Positions 22,313 through 26,769 of a DNA stretch of 26,769 nucleotides are shown here, piece by piece. The stretch is from AC-37 sp036386455 (GTDB lineage Bacteria > Actinomycetota > Thermoleophilia > Solirubrobacterales > Thermoleophilaceae), in contig DASVVS010000164.1 in the NCBI GenBank assembly GCA_036386455.1, positions 1 to 26,769 on the forward strand. Reading direction: 5' to 3'. Below the pieces are notes generated by a model, which saw only the letters and a program-made list of their open reading frames with translations, was not told where the DNA came from and made no database searches. The position numbers and the translations under genes were made by a program. Every line of letters begins with the position of its first letter. Position 1 is the first letter of the stretch.

Positions 22313-22975
22313 GTGCCCGCACGCTCCGTGGCCATCATCATGGACGGGAACGCCCGGTGGGCGGCCGAGCGCGGGCTCGAGACGCTCGACGGTCACCGCG
22401 CCGGCGTCGACACGCTCAAGCAGACGGTGAAGGACGCGGTCAAGCTCGGGATCGAGCAGCTCACGGTGTACGCGTTCTCGACCGAGAACTGGACGCGGCC
22501 CGCGGACGAGGTGTCCGGCCTGATGCGGATCTTCGCCGAGCGCATCGTGCTCGAGACGCCAGAGCTGAACGACGAGGGCGTGCGGATCCGCTACGTCGGG
22601 CGCCGCGAGGGCATCGACGCGGACCTGATCGGCCGCATGGAGTGGTCCGAGGCCGAGACGGCGGCGAACACGCGGCTGCGGCTGTTCGTGGCGTTCAACT
22701 ACGGCGGGCGGGCCGAGATCGTGGACGCCGCGGCGCGCTACGAGGGAGGCGGCGAGGAGGAGTTCGCGAAGCTCCTCTACGCGCCCGACATGAACGACCC
22801 CGACCTCCTCATACGCACGAGCGGCGAGAGCCGCGTGTCGAACTTCCTGCTCTGGCAGACGGCCTACTCGGAGCTGGTCTTCACCGACACGTTCTGGCCC
22901 GACTTCGACGAGGCCGCGCTGGCCGCGGCGCTCGCGGAGTTCGACGCGCGCCAGCGGCGCTACGGGGCGCGCTGA
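22313..22975 (+). CDS. uppS: Isoprenyl (undecaprenyl) diphosphate synthase
   Basis: This cis-prenyltransferase makes the polyprenyl carrier for peptidoglycan and other glycans. The 220-residue protein starts VAIIMDGNARWAAERGL with the catalytic Asp. It has GHRAGVDTLK, YAFSTENWTRP, LFVAFNYGGRAEIVDA, and the C-terminal LLIRTSGESRVSNFLLWQ followed by the SELVFTDTFWPDF block. Product chain length (C50 or C55) cannot be read from sequence. GTG start 3 nt after frr. Its stop overlaps the cdsA ATG by one base (TGATG). Confidence 0.95.
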   Translation: MPARSVAIIMDGNARWAAERGLETLDGHRAGVDTLKQTVKDAVKLGIEQLTVYAFSTENWTRPADEVSGLMRIFAERIVLETPELNDEGVRIRYVGRREGIDADLIGRMEWSEAETAANTRLRLFVAFNYGGRAEIVDAAARYEGGGEEEFAKLLYAPDMNDPDLLIRTSGESRVSNFLLWQTAYSELVFTDTFWPDFDEAALAAALAEFDARQRRYGAR

Positions 22976-23769
22976 TGCCGGAGACCGGACAGCGGGTGGT
23001 GCAGGCGCTGCCGCTGATCGCGTTCGCGGGGCTGATCGTCGGCTACGGCGGACCCGTGTTCATGGTCGGCGTGGGCGCGCTCGGCATCCTGATGCTGGCC
23101 GAGCTGTACCGGATGATGGGGCGCGCGCGGCCGATCAACCTGGCCGGCTTCCTCACGGTGATCGCGCTGTGCCTCGTGGCGCTGTACGGCGAGCGCGAGG
23201 ACGTGGTGCTCGTGCTGGTGGTGGCCTTCCCGGTCACGTACTTCCTGGCGGTCGTGCGGCCGCGGCGCGAGAACGTCTCGTGGGGCATCTCGGCCACGTT
23301 CCTCGGCGTGCTCTGGATCGGGCTGCCGCTCGTGCACGCGATCATGCTGCGCGAGCTCGACCACGGCGGGGCGCTGCTGCTCGACGTGCTGATCGGGACG
23401 TTCATCTCGGACACGGCGGCCTACTTCGGCGGGCGCGCGTGGGGGAGGCGGCCGATCGCGCCGCGGATCTCGCCCAACAAGACGCTCGAGGGGCTCCTGG
23501 CCGGCATCGCGGGCGGCACCTTCGCGTTCTGGCTGTTCGGGCTCGGCTACCACCACGACTGGTTCAACGGCACCGACCGGCTGCTGATCGGCCTGGCGGT
23601 GGCGCTGGCGGCGCCGCTCGGCGACCTCTTCGAGTCGATGCTCAAGCGCGACCTGGGCGTGAAGGACGCGGGCCGCACCCTCGGCTCGCACGGCGGCGTG
23701 CTCGATCGTCTCGACGGCGCGCTGTTCGCGCTGCCGGCCGCGTACTACGTGGCGCTCGCCGTTCTCTGA
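22975..23769 (+). CDS. cdsA: Phosphatidate cytidylyltransferase (CdsA)
   Basis: CdsA activates phosphatidic acid with CTP to CDP-diacylglycerol at the membrane, feeding phospholipid synthesis. The 264-residue protein is highly hydrophobic, with about seven to eight predicted membrane helices. The C-terminal signature is present as SMLKRDLGVKDAGR followed by SHGGVLDRLD, including the metal-binding Asp. DTAAYFGGRAWGRR and ISPNKTLEGLLAG are further family blocks. It is the last gene of the rpsB-cdsA chain; a hairpin follows. Confidence 0.95.
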   Translation: MPETGQRVVQALPLIAFAGLIVGYGGPVFMVGVGALGILMLAELYRMMGRARPINLAGFLTVIALCLVALYGEREDVVLVLVVAFPVTYFLAVVRPRRENVSWGISATFLGVLWIGLPLVHAIMLRELDHGGALLLDVLIGTFISDTAAYFGGRAWGRRPIAPRISPNKTLEGLLAGIAGGTFAFWLFGLGYHHDWFNGTDRLLIGLAVALAAPLGDLFESMLKRDLGVKDAGRTLGSHGGVLDRLDGALFALPAAYYVALAVL

Positions 23770-23772
23770 GCG

Positions 23773-23797
23773 CAACCAGCGCGCTCGCGCCGGGTTG
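23773..23797 (+). terminator. Hairpin after cdsA, possible terminator
   Basis: CAACC (23773-23777) pairs with GGTTG (23793-23797), and inside it GCGC-GCTC-GCGC (23779-23790) adds a second short stem. There is no U-tract, and the next gene begins 8 nt later, so function as a terminator is uncertain. Confidence 0.35.
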
Positions 23798-23804
23798 ATG
23801 CGGC

Positions 23805-25184
23805 ATGCGCAGTCTGGCCCTGGCGGTGCTCGCGTTGCTCGCCCTCGCCGCGCCGGCGTCGGCGGGCGGAACGCTGCTGCCGGCCGGCGACGGCAATCTG
23901 CGCGGGGGTCCGCTCTTCGCCGGCGAGCGGCTGGCGTGGGCGACTCCCGACGCGGTGCCCGACGGCTACCGCATCCACACGGCGAGCATCGACGGCTCCG
24001 GCCACTCCACGCGCTCGATCGAGGCGCCGGTCAGGCGCTCCGGCACCACGGACTGGTTCGCGTTCGACGCCTCAGCCGGCCGGATCGCTGCCAGCCTGCA
24101 CCTGGTCCACTGCGACCCGGCCTGCGGCTACCGGGACTCCGACCGCGCCGACTTCCCGTACTCAGAGGTGCTCAGCGCGAGCGGCGACGGCCCGTTCCAG
24201 CCCTTCGGGACGCCCTGCACGAGGGCGGAGTTCCCGTACGCCTCCGTGGCGGTGGACGGCGACGTGGCCGCGTACGCGACGTGCGACGGGGCGGTGGTGC
24301 GCGACTTCACCGCGGGCGAGGGGCAGGCGAACGACTTCACCTACCCCAACGCGCGGGTGCTGCGCCTGGCGGGCCCGTTCCTCGGCTCCTACGACCGCGA
24401 CCTCGTCGTGCGCGAGTGGCGCACCGGCGTGGAGCGGCTCCGGATCCCGGACTTCCTCGGCTCGTTCGACCTGGGGCCGGACGGGACGGTCGTGGTGGTC
24501 GACTCCTCGAACCGCGTCAAGGTCGCGACGCCGGCGGCCCCGGAGCCGCGCGTGCTGGCCGAGAACGCCGGGGGCGGGGTGCGGCTCGCCGGCGACCGGG
24601 TGGCCTACACGCTGGTCGGCGGCGGCGTGGCGGTCCGGCGTCTCGACGGCTCGCCCGTGGCCGAGTCGCGTACGGCCGAGCTGAGCGACTTCGACGGCGC
24701 GCGCATCACGTGGCTCGACCGGACCTGTGCGCGGACGGCGATCGCCACGTGGGACCTCGAGGGCGCCGTACCCGCGCTGCCGCGCGCCCAGCCGTGCCCG
24801 TTCCCGTCGCTACGCAGCAGCGTCCTGCGCGCGAGCGGCCCGCCGGCCGGGAGGGTGACGGTGCGGCTCAAGCTCGCCTGCGTCGCGGAGCCCGCCGTGG
24901 GCTGCGGCGGGCAGGCGGAGCTGTTCGCGGCGGACGCGCGCCGGAAGACCCGGGGGCGGCGGGTGGACCTGGCCCTCGCCGGGTATCGGCTCGCACCGGG
25001 GGAGCGCAGGACGATCGAGCTGACCCTCGGGCGGGACCGGCTCTGCAGCGTGGGCCGCAACGGCCTGCGCCCGGTGCTGGAGCTGGCCGGGCCGCACGGC
25101 CTGGCGGGCATCGAGCCGCGCGTGAAGCGCCGGCGCGTGCGCGTCGTGGGCCTCGAGAACGCGATTCGGCGCTGCGGCACCTAG
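23805..25184 (+). CDS. Secreted protein of unknown function
   Basis: I do not recognise a named family. The 459-residue protein starts with a clear Sec signal peptide: MRSLALAVLALLALAAPASAGG, with probable cleavage after ASA around residue 20. The mature part is rich in beta-strand-like alternation with many Gly/Asp turns. It has several Cys in close pairs (about residues 105-109, and further near 139, 163, 307, 329), suggesting disulphides and an extracytoplasmic location. Residues from about 345 on (VTVRLKLACV...CGGQAELFA...LELAG) look like a separate beta-sandwich domain with its own Cys. No catalytic motif, lipobox or C-terminal anchor is seen. Codon use matches its neighbours. The start is chosen for the signal peptide; the ribosome-binding site is poor. 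Confidence 0.82.
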   Translation: MRSLALAVLALLALAAPASAGGTLLPAGDGNLRGGPLFAGERLAWATPDAVPDGYRIHTASIDGSGHSTRSIEAPVRRSGTTDWFAFDASAGRIAASLHLVHCDPACGYRDSDRADFPYSEVLSASGDGPFQPFGTPCTRAEFPYASVAVDGDVAAYATCDGAVVRDFTAGEGQANDFTYPNARVLRLAGPFLGSYDRDLVVREWRTGVERLRIPDFLGSFDLGPDGTVVVVDSSNRVKVATPAAPEPRVLAENAGGGVRLAGDRVAYTLVGGGVAVRRLDGSPVAESRTAELSDFDGARITWLDRTCARTAIATWDLEGAVPALPRAQPCPFPSLRSSVLRASGPPAGRVTVRLKLACVAEPAVGCGGQAELFAADARRKTRGRRVDLALAGYRLAPGERRTIELTLGRDRLCSVGRNGLRPVLELAGPHGLAGIEPRVKRRRVRVVGLENAIRRCGT

Positions 25185-25197
25185 ACTGCCCGGCCGC
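25182..25197 (+). promoter_or_regulatory. Putative -10 box for the SDR gene
   Basis: TAGACT at 25182-25187 overlaps the stop codon of the secreted-protein gene and ends 10 nt before the ATG at 25198. Transcription would start only a few bases before the ATG. No Shine-Dalgarno is present, consistent with near-leaderless expression. Confidence 0.4.
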
Positions 25198-26277
25198 ATG
25201 GCAGGTCTCGTCTTCTTCACCGGCTTCCCGGGGTTCCTCGGATCCCGTCTCGTCACGCGCCTGCTGGCGAGCGACCCGGAGATCCGCGTGGCCGCCCTCG
25301 TCGAGCCGAAGATGGCCGACCGGGCGCGCGAGGCCGCCGGCGGAATCGACGGGGGCGATCGCATCGAGGTGCTCGAGGGCGACATCGCCGAGCGCGGCCT
25401 CGGGCTCACGGACGAGCAGCGCGAGCGGCTGAAGGCGGAGGTCACGGTCGCGTATCACCTCGCCGCGATCTACAACCTGGCGGTGCCGTCGGACATCGCG
25501 ATGAAGGTGAACGTGGACGGCACGGGCAACGTGCTCGACCTGCTCGCCGACTGCGAGCGGCTCGAGCGCCACAACTACGTGAGCACGGCCTACGTCGCCG
25601 GCGACCGCACCGGCCACGTCTACGAGCACGAGCTGGTCATGGGCCAGGGCTTCAAGAACCACTACGAGTCCACGAAGTTCCAGGCCGAGGTGTGGGTCCG
25701 CCACTCGATGGACCGGATCCCCACCACGATCTACCGGCCGGCGATCGTGGTCGGCCACTCGGAGACCGGCGAGACCTCGAAGTTCGACGGGCCGTACTAC
25801 ATCCTGCGCACGGTCTCGCGGGCGGTGCGGATGAAGTCGCCGATCCCGCAGTTCGGCAAGGCCGGCGCGCCGTTCAACGTGGTTCCGGTCGACTTCGTGC
25901 TCGATGCGCTGGAGGCGGCCGCGACGGACCCGGCGGCCGTGGGGGAGACGCTTCACCTCGTGGACCCCGAGCCGGTCACCGCGGCCGAGCTCGCGAAGCT
26001 GCTCTCGCTCGAGTACTCCGGCAAGGAGCCCTCCTACCGGCTGCCGCCGAAGGCCGTCGAGCTCAGCCTTCGCAGCAAGACCCTCCGAAACATGTTCGAG
26101 GGCGCGCCGTCGGAGTCGATCGTCTACCTGAACCACCCGGTGCGCTTCGACACCCGCCGCGCGTCCGACCTGCTCGCCCGCAGCGACCTGCGCTGCCCGC
26201 GCTTCCAGGAGTACGTCGGGCCGATGGTCTCGTTCTTCAAGCAGCACGAGGACGATCCGGCGTACGCGCCGGCCTGA
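25198..26277 (+). CDS. Extended SDR, fatty-acyl-CoA / thioester reductase-like
   Basis: This 359-residue NAD(P)-binding protein is of the NAD_binding_4 ('male sterility', thioester reductase) type. The dinucleotide loop TGFPGFLG is at residues 8-15. GDIAERGLGL (61-70) and YHLAAIYNL follow, with the Ser/Thr in VSTAYVAG (128-135) and the catalytic Tyr156-Lys160 pair in YESTK. Relatives reduce fatty-acyl thioesters to aldehydes or alcohols, but no acyl-carrier or AMP-binding domain is attached, so the substrate is open. It stands alone after the secreted protein. Its 3' end overlaps the convergent DUF559 gene by 41 nt. Confidence 0.88.
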   Translation: MAGLVFFTGFPGFLGSRLVTRLLASDPEIRVAALVEPKMADRAREAAGGIDGGDRIEVLEGDIAERGLGLTDEQRERLKAEVTVAYHLAAIYNLAVPSDIAMKVNVDGTGNVLDLLADCERLERHNYVSTAYVAGDRTGHVYEHELVMGQGFKNHYESTKFQAEVWVRHSMDRIPTTIYRPAIVVGHSETGETSKFDGPYYILRTVSRAVRMKSPIPQFGKAGAPFNVVPVDFVLDALEAAATDPAAVGETLHLVDPEPVTAAELAKLLSLEYSGKEPSYRLPPKAVELSLRSKTLRNMFEGAPSESIVYLNHPVRFDTRRASDLLARSDLRCPRFQEYVGPMVSFFKQHEDDPAYAPA

Positions 26278-26769
26278 CCGCCGCCAGCACGCCCTCGGTG
26301 TAGCTCGGCTCCTTCGCCACCTGCCAGAACGTCAGACGGCAGCACTCGATGCCGACCTTCCGGAGCGCGTGCGCCCGCTCCAGATCGCGCCGCTGCTCGA
26401 TCGCCGTGCGGTGGTAGCGGAGGCCGTCGACCTCCACCACGAGCTTCAGGTCGGGCCAGTGGAAGTCGACGCGGTAGCCGCAGACCCACTGCTGCGTGAG
26501 CGGCACCGGCAGCCCCGCCCGCAGCGCGATCGGCACGAACAGGCGCTCGAGCTCCGAGTCGGTGAGCACGAACGCGTCGCGGTCGAGCAGCTCGCGGAGG
26601 ATCCCCGCGCCGGGCTCCAGACGGCCGTCGAGCCGCCGGCGCAGCGCGTCGGCGCGCAGGCGGTTGCGGGAATCCGCCTGGTTGATCATGCGCTCGATCT
26701 TCGGGTGCGTGGCGCAGTCGATCAGCGTCTGGAGGACGGTGGTCACGGGGATGCCCTCGTGACGCGCCA
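26237..26769 (-). CDS. DUF559 endonuclease-fold protein (N-terminus beyond right edge)
   Basis: The C-terminal ~125 residues form a DUF559 domain, a PD-(D/E)xK fold related to very-short-patch repair endonucleases. The core is YRVDFHWPDLKLVVEVDG, with the acidic ligands of strands two and three, then HRTAIEQRRD and a Trp near the end. A GTG at 26746 could start a shorter protein. However, the frame continues to the window edge as ARHEGIPVTT, the linker that in relatives follows an AbiEi-like helix-turn-helix region, so I annotate it as partial. In actinobacteria such AbiEi/DUF559 proteins are common orphan genes of unknown role. Confidence 0.8.
   Translation of the reverse strand, partial: ARHEGIPVTTVLQTLIDCATHPKIERMINQADSRNRLRADALRRRLDGRLEPGAGILRELLDRDAFVLTDSELERLFVPIALRAGLPVPLTQQWVCGYRVDFHWPDLKLVVEVDGLRYHRTAIEQRRDLERAHALRKVGIECCRLTFWQVAKEPSYTEGVLAAVRPARTPDRPRAA

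Overview
The window is very GC-rich with a strong G/C third-codon bias. It is almost fully coding and dominated by conserved bacterial housekeeping genes. Gene content, the short-form HisG with HisZ, the SepF-ProC-YggT-LspA-RluD block, a DUF559 protein and an Asp-type MurA point to an actinobacterium, most likely of the Thermoleophilia/Solirubrobacterales type. This placement is an inference from protein style and gene order, not a database result. I see no tRNA, rRNA, CRISPR array or phage module. The only mobile-element trace is the first 28 codons of an IS481-type transposase at the left edge.

Layout. 1-170: end of an IS481-like element (minus). 249-3187: two-gene unit of a membrane-anchored HD-GYP signalling protein with a degenerate GGDEF-like tail and a DUF389 membrane protein. 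3207-4884 (minus): isocitrate/isopropylmalate-type dehydrogenase and an HD-domain hydrolase, divergent from murA. 4988-6286: murA with Asp at the usual catalytic Cys. 6341-11890: tightly overlapping histidine operon hisZ-G-D-B-H-A-F (no hisC, hisI or hisE here). 11894-15228: the same chain continues into a CCA-adding-type nucleotidyltransferase, pgeF, yggS and a metallo-beta-lactamase-fold hydrolase. 15225-16016 (minus): alpha/beta hydrolase. 16076-19055: sepF, proC, yggT, lspA, rluD, closed by a strong UUCG-loop terminator. 19271-23769: rpsB-tsf-pyrH-frr-uppS-cdsA, joining translation, UMP kinase, ribosome recycling, undecaprenyl-PP and CDP-diacylglycerol synthesis. 23805-26277: an unrecognised secreted protein and a fatty-acyl-reductase-like extended SDR. 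26237-26769 (minus): a DUF559 nuclease-fold protein cut by the right edge.

Working together: murA, uppS, sepF and lspA serve envelope growth and division. rpsB, tsf, frr and rluD serve translation. The his genes form a complete middle section of histidine synthesis around the HisZ-HisG first enzyme and the HisH-HisF synthase.

I do not see a wholly new multi-gene system. The most unusual points are: pyrH with no AUG/GUG/UUG start but an AUC placed exactly behind a Shine-Dalgarno; a hairpin that buries the ribosome-binding site of the first his gene; ribosomal protein S2 with a ~140-residue charged tail; a repeated TAnnnT box 6-10 nt before start codons that suggests leaderless transcription; an alpha/beta hydrolase with Lys in place of the catalytic His; and a sepF leader hairpin beside a back-to-back promoter.
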